Shown here: positions 43,201 to 48,224 of the stretch, piece by piece | Numbering within the stretch: position 1 is the stretch's first letter | Layout: every line of letters begins with the position of its first letter | Assembly (NCBI GenBank): GCA_964035545.1 | Contig: OZ037765.1 | Location: forward strand, 35,415,504 to 35,479,503 | From: Bugula neritina | Lineage: Eukaryota; Bryozoa; Gymnolaemata; Cheilostomatida; Bugulidae | DNA: 64,000 nucleotides | Direction of reading: 5' to 3' | Notes under the pieces: model-generated | Databases searched by the model: none | What the model was told of the DNA's origin: nothing | The model's input: only the letters and a program-made list of their open reading frames with translations | Translations under genes and position numbers: made by a program

Positions 43201-46200
43201 CAAACCTGGTGGACATGTGTGACAGACTGAAGGACAACACCCACTGTCACTCCTTCTCCTACGACTTCCACCTCAGAGCTGCACACAAGTACATCAAGAG
43301 TAGCAAAGTGTTCCACGACAGTTACCACTTGGTCAACATGCTTCACGACTTCACGCTATACTACTCCGACTCTCCCAGGTTTTCTCGCAACGCCATAGCT
43401 AAGGGTGAGTATTTCATAGTCAGTAGTGAGTATTTCATAGTTAGTAGTGAGTATTTCATAGTCAGTAGTGAGTATTTCATAGCTAGTAGTGAGTATTTCA
43501 TAGCTAGTAGTGAGTATTTCATAGCTAGTAGTGAGTATTTCATAGTCAGTAGTGAGTATTTCATAGCTAGTAGTGAGTATTTCATAGCTAGTAGTGAGTA
43601 TTTCATAGCTAGTAGTGAGTATTTCATAGTCAGTAGTGAGTATTTCATAGTTAGTAGTGAGTATTTCATAGTCAGTACTGAGTATTTCATAGCTAGTAGT
43701 GAGTATTTCATAGCTAGTAGTGAGTATTTCATAGCTAGTAGTGAGTATTTCATAGTCAGTAGTGAGTATTTCATAGCTAGTAGTGAGTATTTCATAGCTA
43801 GTAGTGAGTATTTCATAGCTAGTAGTGAGTATTTCATAGTCAGTAGTGAGTATTTCATAGCTAGTAGTGAGTATTTCATAGTCAGTAGTGAGTATTTCAT
43901 AGCTAGTAGTGAGTATTTCATAGCTAGTAGTGAGTATTTCATAGCTAGTAGTGAGTATTTCATAGTCAGTAGTGAGTATTTCATAGCTAGTAGTGAGTAT
44001 TTCATAGCTAGTAGTGAGTATTTCATAGCTAGTAGTGAGTATTTCATATCTAGTAGTGAGTATTTCATAGCTAGTAGTGAATATTTCATAGTCAGTAGTG
44101 AGTATTTCATAGCTAGTAGTGAGTATTTCATAGCTAGTAGTGAGTATTTCATAGCTAGTAGTGAGTATTTCATAGCTAGTAGTAAGTGTTTCATAGCTAG
44201 TAGTGAGTATTTCATAGCTAGTAGTGAGTATTTCATAGCTAGTAGTGAATATTTCATAGTCAGTAGTGAGTATTTCATAGCTAGTAGTGAGTATTTCATA
44301 GCTAGTAATGAGTATTTCATAGCTAGTAGTGAGTATTTCATAGCTAGTAGTGAGTATTTCATATCTAGTAGTGAGTATTTCATATCTAGTAGTGAGTATT
44401 TCATGGCTAGTAGTGAGTATTTCATAGCTAGTAGTGAGTATTTCATAGCTAGTAGTGAGTATTTCATATCTAGTAGTGAGTATTTCATAGATAGTAGTGA
44501 GTATTTCATAGCTAGTAGTGAGTATTTCATAGCTAGTAGTTAGTATTTCATAGCTAGTAGTGAGTATTTCATAATCAGTAGTGAGTATTTCATAGCTAGT
44601 AGTGAGTATTTCATAGCCAGTAGTGAGTATTTCACAGCTAGTAGTAACTAAACTGTGTGCTGCAGACGTACTGATGCTCGAGTCAACCAACAACCCATGT
44701 AAGAGACTCTACGATCACATTCTGAAACACGAGAACACAGTTCTGCTTATGATGAAGAAAATAGCGATGAAGGATGAGGATGACCTTGAAAATCAGGTGT
44801 GACCTTCACCCTTCCTCCCCCAGTTGCTCTGTTCATGCGGTGTTAGGATTTCTTGTCATTGGTCATTAAGATCCGGCTCCTTTAGTTGACCCGGTCTAAG
44901 TTTTGTTGATTTGGTTGGTGTTGTGGTCTTTAGTGCACCTTTAATGAATAGATCTCTATACATTGTTATGTGTTCATTGGCTGGCGTATGAATCCCTTAT
45001 GATAATGACTCATTATACAGGAAGACTCGTGTGAGTACGCTCTTGTCTATCACAAACACATACAGAACCATCCAGTGTCCGGCAAGAAGCTACCAGAGTA
45101 TGAAGCTAGTATTATTATAGCTCACAATCACTATCCAGGTGAGTGTATCTACTTCCCTGTGAGTGTATCTACCTCCCTGTGAGTGTATCTACCTCCCTGT
45201 GAGTATATCTACCTCCCTGTGAGCGTATCTACCTCCCTGTGAGTATATCTACCTCCCTGTGAGTATATCTACCTCCCTGTGAGTGAGTATATCTACCTCC
45301 CTGTGAGTATATCTACCTCCCTGTGGTGTATTGTTGCAGCTCAGAGACACCATGCTGTCAAAGGCAGCCTCCACCTTGCCTACTTTGTAATACTAGTCAA
45401 CAAGGAGCAGCTGTTTCCTATAAAGATGACACCTCTGGTGTCAGACAGTCAGCATGTTATGGAGATATCTGCTGATAAACTTTCTGCAGATTCTTCAGTC
45501 TCAGTCAGTGAGTATCACTCTGTACTCTCAGTCAGTGAGTATCACTCTGTACTCTCAGTCAGTGAGTATCACTCTGTACTCTCAGTCAGTGAGTATCACT
45601 CTGTACTCTCAGTCAGTGAGTATCACTCTGTACTCTCAGTCAGTGAGTATCACTCTGTACTCTCAGTCAGTGAGTATCACTCTGTACTCTCAGTCAGTGA
45701 ATATCACTCTGCACTCTCAGTCAGTGAGTATCACTCTCTACTCTCAGTCAGTGAGTATCACTCTCTACTCTCATTCAGTGAGTATCACTCTGTACTCTCA
45801 GTCAGTGAGTATCACTCTACTCTCAGTCAGTGAGTATCACTCTCTACTCTCAGTCAGTGAGTATCACTCTCTACTCTCAGTCAGTGAGTATCACTCTCTA
45901 CTCTCAGTCAGTGAGTATCACTCTGTACTCTCAGTCAGTGAGTATCACTCTCTACTCTCAGTCAGTGAGTATCACTCAAATGTACTTTCAGCCGTATACT
46001 CTTTCTGTTTAGGTCCCATCAGTCCATCTCCTATCCAAGAGAGGAAAATTTCTCAGCAATCACCAGACACGCCCTTCTCCCCGCCCACCTCACTCTCTGT
46101 CCACCAGATTTTAGCCAATCAGTGCAGTGACGTCAAGTGAGTTGCCCTACATCTGTATGTTATATCACAGTCATAGCTCAGGGAATACAGCATTTGGTAT

Positions 46201-47690
46201 AAGTTTGTTAGAGATCATTGGGACAAGAACATCTGACATTGAACAGCCAATCAGCTCTGATTATTAACCTTTAGTTACAGCAGCAGACGGCTGAGAGACA
46301 AGTAGTTGATCTCATTTGGTTATCAACCTGTGTGACATTTTTTCTGATCCTTAGCATCTTACTCTCTCACTGTGACTACCATGTCATTCTCTCACTGTGA
46401 CTACTATGTCACTCTCTCACTGTGACTACCATGTCACTCTCTCACTGTGACCACTATGTCACTCTATCACTGTGACTACCATCTCACTCAGTCAATTGAC
46501 CAGTACGATGTGTTTCATGGTTCGAGAATTGTCCACCCTACACTTCACTATACTGTCTGTTATTTAAAGAAAGACGCTGACGAATCTGGTAGAGACAGCC
46601 AGTCTGCAGTGTAGAAAGAACACTCTCTGGACTCAGATGGTTCAAATTCTCAAAGAATCCGACAGGAGGAGTGTGTCTGACCCTTCTAAGTCTAGAACTA
46701 ATGTGAGTATACTTTGTACTATTCTATATCTATATCTAGTGTGAGTATACTTCATACTATTCTATATCTATATCTATTGTGAGTATACTTTATACTATTC
46801 TATATCTATATCTAGTGTGAGTATACTTTATACTATTCTATATCTATATCTAGTGTGAGTATATTCTTTACTATTCTATATCTAGTGTGAGTATACTTTA
46901 TACTATTATATATCTATATCTAATGTGAGTATACTTTATACTATTCTATATCTACATATAGTGTGAGTATATTCTTTACTATTCTATATCTATGTCTAAT
47001 GTGGATATAGTTTACACTTCTGTTCTAGACTGAGCTCTCTTCATTTGATGAGTTTGAGGAGCTACTGAAAAACGCTGTAAATGAGGAGATACAGCTGAGT
47101 GAAAGCATACTCAGTGTGATATACAGTCAGAGTAACATCTGGTTCACCAACTTAACTAAAGTCCTGCATGCCAAGTACGGCTCTCAGTACAGGGAGTACG
47201 TCCGCTCAGATAAACAGCTCACTTACGCCGTTAGTATTCTCTAGTTCTAGTATCTGTGGGTCTCATTGATGTCTTCATTGTGTTGTAGTTGTTATATAGT
47301 TATAGATATTGAAGAGTAGCAGTGGCATTCAGTTAGAGATCTTTGTATTCTTGTTTCCAGGTGGTGCTGGTAGCCGGGGTGGAAGGAGCGGCCATATTGT
47401 TGAGGGTAGACAGCCAGCGTAGAGGAGCTGTAAGTATTAGTCCCGTCTCCAGTACACAGAACTTGGTCTAATGTTGAGATAGCCTGAGTTCTAATCAAAT
47501 GTTTCTTTAAACAAGCTAGATGTACTAAATATTTGGGTTTACGTATGTGAGAATTGTCTTTTAGAAACTGACTTTGATGCTACAAGACGGAAAGGCCGAC
47601 CACGTGTTGGATGACAAAGTGTTCAACATGGCGCTCTCTGACTACGTCAATACTCTACTCTTCCACATGTGGGCTCAGATGGCCGTCTGA
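7841..47690 (+). CDS. SZT2: SZT2, KICSTOR complex scaffold subunit (5' part outside window)
   Basis: SZT2 is the giant subunit of KICSTOR (with KPTN, ITFG2 and KICS2). In animals it holds the GATOR1 RagA/B-GAP at lysosomes and so restrains mTORC1 when amino acids or glucose are low. Forty-nine exons were placed by hand. Every intron is GT-AG, every splice phase matches, and the joined length is 8451 nt: 2816 codons then TGA at 47688-47690. Identification rests on collinear matches to vertebrate SZT2, strongest at the C-terminus (HSFSYDFHLR in exon 41, CRKNTLWTQM in exon 46), at SYLRQNLL in exon 27 and at NAELTLYSYN in exon 36. Vertebrate SZT2 is about 3400 aa; the first exon here aligns near residue 950, so about 900 N-terminal residues are missing from the window. 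No catalytic motif is expected. Exons are richer in G+C than the introns, most of which hold tandem arrays. Confidence 0.93.
8076..8201. repeat. 15-bp AT-rich array in SZT2 intron 1
   Basis: About nine copies of attatattagtatat directly upstream of the exon 2 acceptor. Confidence 0.85.
8382..8458 (+). repeat. Duplicated exon 2 end and donor
   Basis: The exon 2 end plus donor (ccacctaccacgtctctaggg then gtaagt) is followed by two more copies, each keeping a gtaagt donor core (8416-8421 and 8456-8461). Confidence 0.8.
8620..8770. repeat. 31-bp tandem at the exon 3 acceptor
   Basis: Four to five copies of a unit containing ctctctgctgtaatattcac and cacccc. The pyrimidine-rich copies run into the acceptor of exon 3. 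Confidence 0.75.
8941..10417 (+). repeat. Donor-derived minisatellite, 20-22 bp, intron 3
   Basis: About 68 copies of ctggtaatatacgtactcta or its ctag variant begin at the donor of exon 3 (AAGCAG then gtggtaatatac). They fill nearly all of the 1494-bp intron. Each copy retains a gtaata donor-like core. Confidence 0.9.
10585..11420. repeat. actct / actcc array, intron 4
   Basis: A graded array runs from actctat and actct pentamers, through actcc pentamers, to cacactcc and cacgcc mixtures. It shows stepwise mutation of a pentamer. All frames on both strands are open by composition only. Confidence 0.9.
11595..11704 (+). repeat. Coding minisatellite in SZT2 exon 5
   Basis: Five imperfect copies of a 21-bp unit encode HTPTGRS repeats in the SZT2 frame. 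The array lies in a low-conservation, probably disordered segment. A period divisible by three would let copy number vary without breaking the frame. Confidence 0.85.
12210..12470 (+). repeat. Donor-derived minisatellite, 29 bp, intron 6
   Basis: About nine copies of a unit copying the exon 6 end and donor (GAGTACATA then gtaagtg). Each copy has tagtaagt followed by its near inverse acttacct, giving each unit hairpin potential. Confidence 0.88.
12723..13670. repeat. 34-bp minisatellite, intron 7
   Basis: About 28 copies of a pyrimidine-rich 34-bp unit containing tctgtgtgtttatctgtgtc. The period is not a multiple of three, so frames rotate. It ends close to the exon 8 acceptor. Confidence 0.9.
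14076..14185 (+). repeat. Duplicated donor region with (tctg)n, intron 8
   Basis: The donor region of exon 8 (accag then gtgcgtcatatagcactg) is copied once as accaagtgccttatataaca, separated by a tctg microsatellite. The second donor has diverged. Confidence 0.7.
14445..14925. repeat. 28-bp minisatellite, intron 9
   Basis: About 17 copies of cagtctgtattccctaaagt plus gtaatcta, drifting to gtataatcta toward the 3' side. Confidence 0.85.
15310..15726. mobile_element. MITE-like long inverted-repeat element in intron 9
   Basis: About 160-bp arms starting GGGTCATTT and ending AAATGACCC pair across a short centre. Arm segments such as gcccataactagtaaa and its complement are almost identical. No coding capacity. 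The flanking duplication is not clear, so the superfamily is unassigned. Confidence 0.75.
15819..19795 (+). CDS. SZT2: SZT2 exons 10-14 of the window
   Basis: Exons: 15819-16062, 16217-16423, 18001-18221, 19048-19243, 19620-19795. Exon 12 carries IEWLVRDEIAAAMR, matching the vertebrate block IRWLLEDEMVGALR, and ends near the YVFGAEDS segment (vertebrate FVFGPERS). At exon 11 the acceptor at 16217 is chosen because the upstream ag at 16199-16200 would bring in an immediate stop. Exon 14 encodes a serine- and acid-rich segment. Confidence 0.88.
16424..17985 (+). repeat. Donor-derived minisatellite, about 50 bp, intron 11
   Basis: About 31 copies. The unit starts as a copy of the exon 11 end plus donor (ctggagagag then gtatactatatg). 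Several copies keep gagaggtatac; most have drifted to gagagatatac, which destroys the GT. Confidence 0.9.
18365..19027. repeat. 17-bp minisatellite, intron 12
   Basis: About 38 copies of ctagatatagtacatag with occasional tata insertions. Confidence 0.9.
19826..22746. repeat. 66-bp satellite, left block, intron 14
   Basis: About 43 copies of a 62-72-bp unit. Each holds an AT run, a CACGTG hexamer (gtcacgtgat), a near-palindrome around agtgtacact, and ctagctaata. Length variation is mostly in the (ta)n part. The block is cut off by the LINE at 22747. Confidence 0.92.
22924..25794 (-). CDS. LINE ORF2: endonuclease and reverse transcriptase, intact
   Basis: A 956-residue open frame. The N-terminal APE-type endonuclease shows N30 in LLNFNIQS, E59 in LTETWL, GDIN near residue 161 and SDH at about 226. 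The reverse transcriptase follows, with RPISILPIFSKILEK, FIDFSKAFDTINH, VPQGSVLGPTLFLIYINDL and the catalytic YADD at about 692-695, then a C-terminal thumb/tail. It is AT-rich, unlike SZT2 exons. The protein would nick DNA and copy its RNA at the cut (target-primed reverse transcription). No stop or frameshift is visible, so the insertion looks young. Confidence 0.93.
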   Translation of the reverse strand: MHEINCTAYDIFSFNKLEVNNSTFSLLNFNIQSIRNKFSHFEYFLNTFSNPFDVICLTETWLNDDEIQFFKLEGYDFVGSQRLGRGGGVGAYVRCGLGADTKAVSLSGADVLSLVLHSQASKSSHFRLTIIYRQPGASSTDAFLSDLEAYISHDSSPHIVVGDINIDTLDMNVSDTYSTTISTYAFYNAITLPTRISSSRASCLDHILLNFSCINGKSGTIESDLSDHLPTFVTFQLNCSNRTNIVSDDMYRTINYSKLVSKINSFCWLKLFDDSQNCEVNYDIFITRLKFLIESCSQTIENNRPSKKFAQKPWITEHLLTQIKKKYALHKRVKKAPLNKKILKRYNAFRNNLNADLRTAKYDYFKAFISNCNSSQLWVLINEQTGKAKLNKRCFSSKLYSVEDSETMLDSNMDIANNFNLYFSTIAQKLASNFTNSNSDTYSMLTNITKEEFHLKKTDESQIIEIIEKLDSKKAIGLDNIPTKLIKFCKISLSTPLAYLFNKSIEEKIVPAQIKTAKILPFYKKGSHDRCENYRPISILPIFSKILEKIVNNQILNFLESKNLISKNQYGFRKNLSTADAVVKFKNNTLEAFNNGNCVLGIFIDFSKAFDTINHNILLAKMRKLGFSESTVSWVANYLSNRSHSTLVNATLSSSRSVTCGVPQGSVLGPTLFLIYINDLAQQFKLFNPIFYADDTNLFFESKDLNSHLEAINQDLNSLSIWCNKNKLTINYEKCNYIVLKNYQNPFQILENCILLNKRPINYSNSITFLGVQIDKNLNWSLHISNLLTKLRPLSGLIYRCSEYLPQKILLLIYNSFINSKLNYCAEAWGNAANTHLNKIFIFQKKVMRIMNKKPFDHPSAPLFTKHKVLSIYQIYRFKVLKKAHSFFYSDNFFPTHSINTRQSFINLPLPHSQTAAGHRRNCYQEVALWNELPIPLRSISNPNEFGRKLRLYLLE
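25845..25979 (-). pseudogene. LINE ORF1 C-terminal remnant
   Basis: Upstream of ORF2 and in the same orientation, 44 codons end in TAG at 25845 and include YKYVWTFAQRIYLRR then IQINDVNDLENL. This pattern (VW...G/Q-KI-x-R, then I-x-I-x-x-x-x-DL) resembles the C-terminal baculovirus FP-like domain common in ORF1 proteins of animal LINEs. Only the end survives, cut by the 5' truncation. Confidence 0.7.
25985..27303. repeat. 66-bp satellite, right block, intron 14
   Basis: About 20 further copies of the satellite interrupted at 22747, with the same CACGTG and agtgtacact cores. The two blocks together form one array of more than 60 units. Confidence 0.92.
27367..31707 (+). CDS. SZT2: SZT2 exons 15-20 of the window, including a 33-nt microexon
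   Basis: Exons: 27367-27536, 27919-28080, 28369-28562, 29058-29090, 30912-31122, 31549-31707. The 33-nt exon (10 full codons plus split ones, reading ALRPSSADSDQG) is needed for nothing more than phase 1 continuity, since it joins phase 1 to phase 1. It could therefore be skipped without a frameshift. Exon 19 carries MPDFWLIMKIV and YRVDVFFHTR, aligning with the vertebrate region ending in VRVYFHHRE. Exon 20 encodes VNQRLLLRDLYN (vertebrate VNRRLLLQDLHD). Confidence 0.87.
27537..27868 (+). repeat. Donor-derived array, 11 bp and multiples, intron 15
   Basis: Begins at the exon 15 donor (GGAACAG then gtgag) and consists of acaggtgagat units, some with a tagta spacer. More than 25 copies keep CAG/GTGAG, a near-consensus donor. 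Confidence 0.9.
28135..28350. repeat. 29-bp minisatellite, intron 16
   Basis: About seven copies of a unit containing ctgtctacttgttgatataa. Confidence 0.85.
29601..30341. mobile_element. MITE-like element with GATC-rich inverted ends, intron 18
   Basis: Left end starts CACGGGCTTTCCATGTACC and the right end reads, on the other strand, CACCGGCTTTCCATGGACC; 27 terminal bases agree with two mismatches. Sub-terminal gagatcgatc motifs recur many times. No coding capacity. No clear target duplication, so the superfamily is open. Confidence 0.7.
30368..30470. repeat. 34-bp tandem, three copies
   Basis: Three near-identical copies of a unit containing ccttttcactgtatgaactc. Confidence 0.8.
30474..30905. 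repeat. 30-bp minisatellite at the exon 19 acceptor
   Basis: About 15 copies containing tatgtcacatgactac and ctctcag. Each copy offers a pyrimidine-AG acceptor-like site. The array runs up to the real acceptor (cgtctgcag) of exon 19. Confidence 0.85.
31138..31548 (+). repeat. (CT)n tract and acceptor-type 53-bp array, intron 19
   Basis: A C run and about 90 bp of (CT)n are followed by six copies of a unit holding ttctctctctgtgtag and tagactggtagtgtagactg. Each copy has a polypyrimidine tract and a tag acceptor-like end. The last copy supplies the true acceptor, cccttctag, of exon 20. Confidence 0.85.
31720..32515. repeat. 34-bp minisatellite, intron 20
   Basis: About 23 copies containing aggatatgacatcacactgt, in two interleaved variants (cacact and catact), suggesting multi-unit duplications. 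Confidence 0.88.
32523..37020 (+). CDS. SZT2: SZT2 exons 21-32 of the window
   Basis: Exons: 32523-32602, 32987-33139, 33345-33447, 33562-33703, 33796-33928, 34235-34359, 34602-34854, 35338-35455, 35919-35993, 36171-36355, 36448-36581, 36882-37020. Conserved landmarks are LLEEDWDDEL (exon 21), FKCNVQWEKVFTLHPRL (exon 22), NRSNMFVHKEN (exon 23), SVYGIDPVG with ELVKMLEARLD (exons 25-26) and YLRQNLLIPDF (exon 27). Exon 26 ends in LTPQDVQ at the donor. The acceptor of exon 27 is preceded by a near copy of itself at 34551-34567. Confidence 0.9.
32618..32970. repeat. 23-bp minisatellite, intron 21
   Basis: About 15 copies of tctattattagatagtctag plus tag, with a tata variant. Confidence 0.88.
33185..33335. 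repeat. gtactgagtac palindromic cluster, intron 22
   Basis: Irregular copies of gagtact and agtactc in both orientations, giving local hairpin potential. Confidence 0.7.
33960..34200. repeat. 13-bp array, intron 25
   Basis: About 18 copies of tagatacgtctgc with a few variants. Confidence 0.88.
34328..34530 (+). repeat. Exon end plus donor duplicated four times, intron 26
   Basis: The unit of about 48 bp contains ctcactccacaggatgtgcag, the last 21 coding bases of exon 26, followed by its donor gtattcccttg. The first copy is the real exon end (donor at 34360). Three more follow. Confidence 0.92.
34860..35330. repeat. tatctactgta array, intron 27
   Basis: 11-12-bp units of tatctactctgtatctactg type, ending near the exon 28 acceptor. 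Confidence 0.85.
35480..35850. repeat. 24-bp minisatellite, intron 28
   Basis: About 16 copies of tgctgtagaatacactctga plus tatg. The period keeps frames open, which explains the long artefactual frames here. Confidence 0.9.
36582..36845 (+). repeat. Donor-derived tctg-rich array, intron 31
   Basis: The exon 31 end and donor (CTCTCTCG then gtatgtctgtctg) recur about ten times as ctctcggtatgtctg or ctcggtatatctg, with variable tctg runs between. Confidence 0.85.
37021..38080 (+). repeat. Near-identical 60-bp array copying the end of exon 32
   Basis: About 17.7 copies with period exactly 60. Each unit repeats the last 27 coding bases of exon 32 (ggtttgagttctgtactcag is in all) plus the donor gttagtatatac. 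I see only one substitution (acattattct near 37752). Such uniformity indicates recent expansion or strong homogenisation. Confidence 0.95.
38091..42932 (+). CDS. SZT2: SZT2 exons 33-40 of the window
   Basis: Exons: 38091-38263, 38420-38591, 39290-39426, 40353-40553, 40868-41147, 41459-41685, 41802-42076, 42719-42932. Exon 36 encodes NAELTLYSYN and HQKMGLFQH, matching vertebrate NAQLTLYTYN and SQKLGLFHH. For exon 39 the donor at 42077 (gtacgt) is preferred over 42081 because only phase 2 restores the frame in exon 40. Exon 40 encodes a conserved hydrophobic block, GGIFLIELSFQEVYFVVKLY. Confidence 0.9.
38270..38400. repeat. AT-rich tandem, intron 33
   Basis: About four copies of a unit containing tatagtatattatataata and ttacacac. 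Confidence 0.8.
38700..39262. repeat. 45-bp minisatellite with 190-bp higher-order repeat, intron 34
   Basis: Units containing gtatctaccttgctgtcacc. Groups of four end with tgtgtacgtacatgtacatc, giving a second period of 190 bp (near 38880, 39070, 39260). Confidence 0.88.
39470..40335. repeat. 9-bp tandem array (tactctgta), intron 35
   Basis: About 95 copies of the same 9-bp unit as at 1365-2035, with tactctgtc and tactctgcg variants, ending near the exon 36 acceptor. Confidence 0.9.
40554..40840 (+). repeat. Donor-like array, intron 36
   Basis: Follows the exon 36 donor (ACG then gtaagt). Repeats of gagtaagtatactgtacata carry many gtaagt cores. An inverted copy at about 40658-40680 makes a hairpin. 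Confidence 0.8.
41148..41445 (+). repeat. Donor-derived minisatellite, 20 bp, intron 37
   Basis: About 15 copies of gaggtgagtcatactattga. The first is the true exon 37 donor (ATGAGAG then gtgagt). Every copy keeps GAG/GTGAG, a near-perfect consensus donor. Confidence 0.93.
42085..42700. repeat. 16-bp array, intron 39
   Basis: About 37 copies of taactatactatacag with a minority of taactacac variants. It starts just after the donor. Confidence 0.9.
42955..43165. repeat. tgtcatgtgacgcaca array, intron 40
   Basis: About twelve copies of a 14-21-bp unit with tgtcatgtgac cores. Confidence 0.85.
43188..47690 (+). CDS. SZT2: SZT2 exons 41-49 and stop
   Basis: Exons: 43188-43404, 44666-44796, 45021-45138, 45340-45507, 46013-46136, 46570-46702, 47029-47229, 47361-47429, 47565-47690. 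This is the best-conserved part: HSFSYDFHLR with a following SYHLVNMLHDF (exon 41), CEYALVYHKH (exon 43), YFVILVNKEQLFP (exon 44, vertebrate FFVVLTSQRELFP) and a final LNTLLFHMW-type helix before TGA (here VNTLLFHMWAQMAV). Confidence 0.93.
43405..44645 (+). repeat. Donor-derived minisatellite, 21 bp, open in the SZT2 frame, intron 41
   Basis: About 59 copies of gtgagtatttcatagctagt plus a, beginning at the true donor of exon 41 (AAGG then gtgagt). Each copy carries GTGAGT. The 21-bp period keeps the exon's own reading frame open to about 44543; an unspliced transcript would encode EYFIASS heptads. Confidence 0.93.
45139..45325 (+). repeat. Donor-derived array, 20 bp, intron 43
   Basis: About nine copies of cctgtgagtgtatctacctc starting at the exon 43 donor (CCAG then gtgagtgtatctac). 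Confidence 0.9.
45508..45980 (+). repeat. Donor-derived minisatellite, 27 bp, open in frame, intron 44
   Basis: About 18 copies of a unit holding tcagtcagtgagtatcactc. The first is the exon 44 end and donor (CTCAGTCA then gtgagt). The 27-bp period keeps the SZT2 frame open to 45833 as SVSEYHSVL repeats. Confidence 0.92.
46345..46495. repeat. ctctcactgtgactaccatg tandem, intron 45
   Basis: About five copies of a 26-bp unit with tgtcact cores. Confidence 0.75.
46703..47010 (+). repeat. Donor-derived array, about 44 bp, intron 46
   Basis: The exon 46 end plus donor (aat then gtgagtatacttt) is repeated about seven times as tagtgtgagtatacttta with tatatctatatc spacers. Confidence 0.88.
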
Positions 47691-48224
47691 TGCACACTGC
47701 TAACTCCTCCATCCTTCAGGAAGATATGCCTGTCCAGTATTTTCAGTTTCAGCCTCAGGAATTTATCACTTGACTTTACTGTGTTTTCCCTCCCACCTGC
47801 GGAATGCATGCTTTTCATTGTAATAGAATATCTTTGTACTACATGTATGGTATTACGCCGTATATTTCTCACATTATACTACACGTATTATATTACGCCG
47901 TATATTTCTCACATTATACTACACGTATTATATTACGCCGTATATTTTTCACAATGTACTACACGTACTACGGGCTATAAATTATTTTCTTTCTGCTCAG
48001 CCTGGCGCCAAAAATATGCAACAGTGAAATTTTGTGCAATTTTTTATTATGATGTAAAGTGAAAGGTTATGTAGCATTATAGCTTATCATTATTCTATCT
48101 GCTGTTCGTAGAGTAGAACATGATGCAGTTTACTCACTAATATAAACTTATTTTCTATTCAACAGTGGCATGATGTACATTTTTACATTTTTTACACGAA
48201 TAATACACGTTATACAGATATAGA
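47691..48224. other. Convergent 3' region of SZT2 and ISY1
   Basis: The two stop codons face each other 534 bp apart, so their 3' UTRs must be short or overlap. Three 43-bp copies containing attatattacgccgtatatt lie at about 47840-47965. Confidence 0.75.
48043..48048 (-). promoter_or_regulatory. Candidate ISY1 poly(A) signal
   Basis: AATAAA on the minus strand about 180 bases after the ISY1 stop. The motif is short and the call rests on position only. Confidence 0.4.

Noticed and set aside
43356-44693. Long open frames of up to 448 codons on both strands
   Set aside because: Produced by the 21-bp tandem array; no independent start context or family similarity. The plus-strand frame is kept only as a note on intron 41 retention.
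47781-48062. 93-codon frame between SZT2 and ISY1
   Set aside because: Contains the 43-bp tandem copies in the shared 3' region; no similarity.
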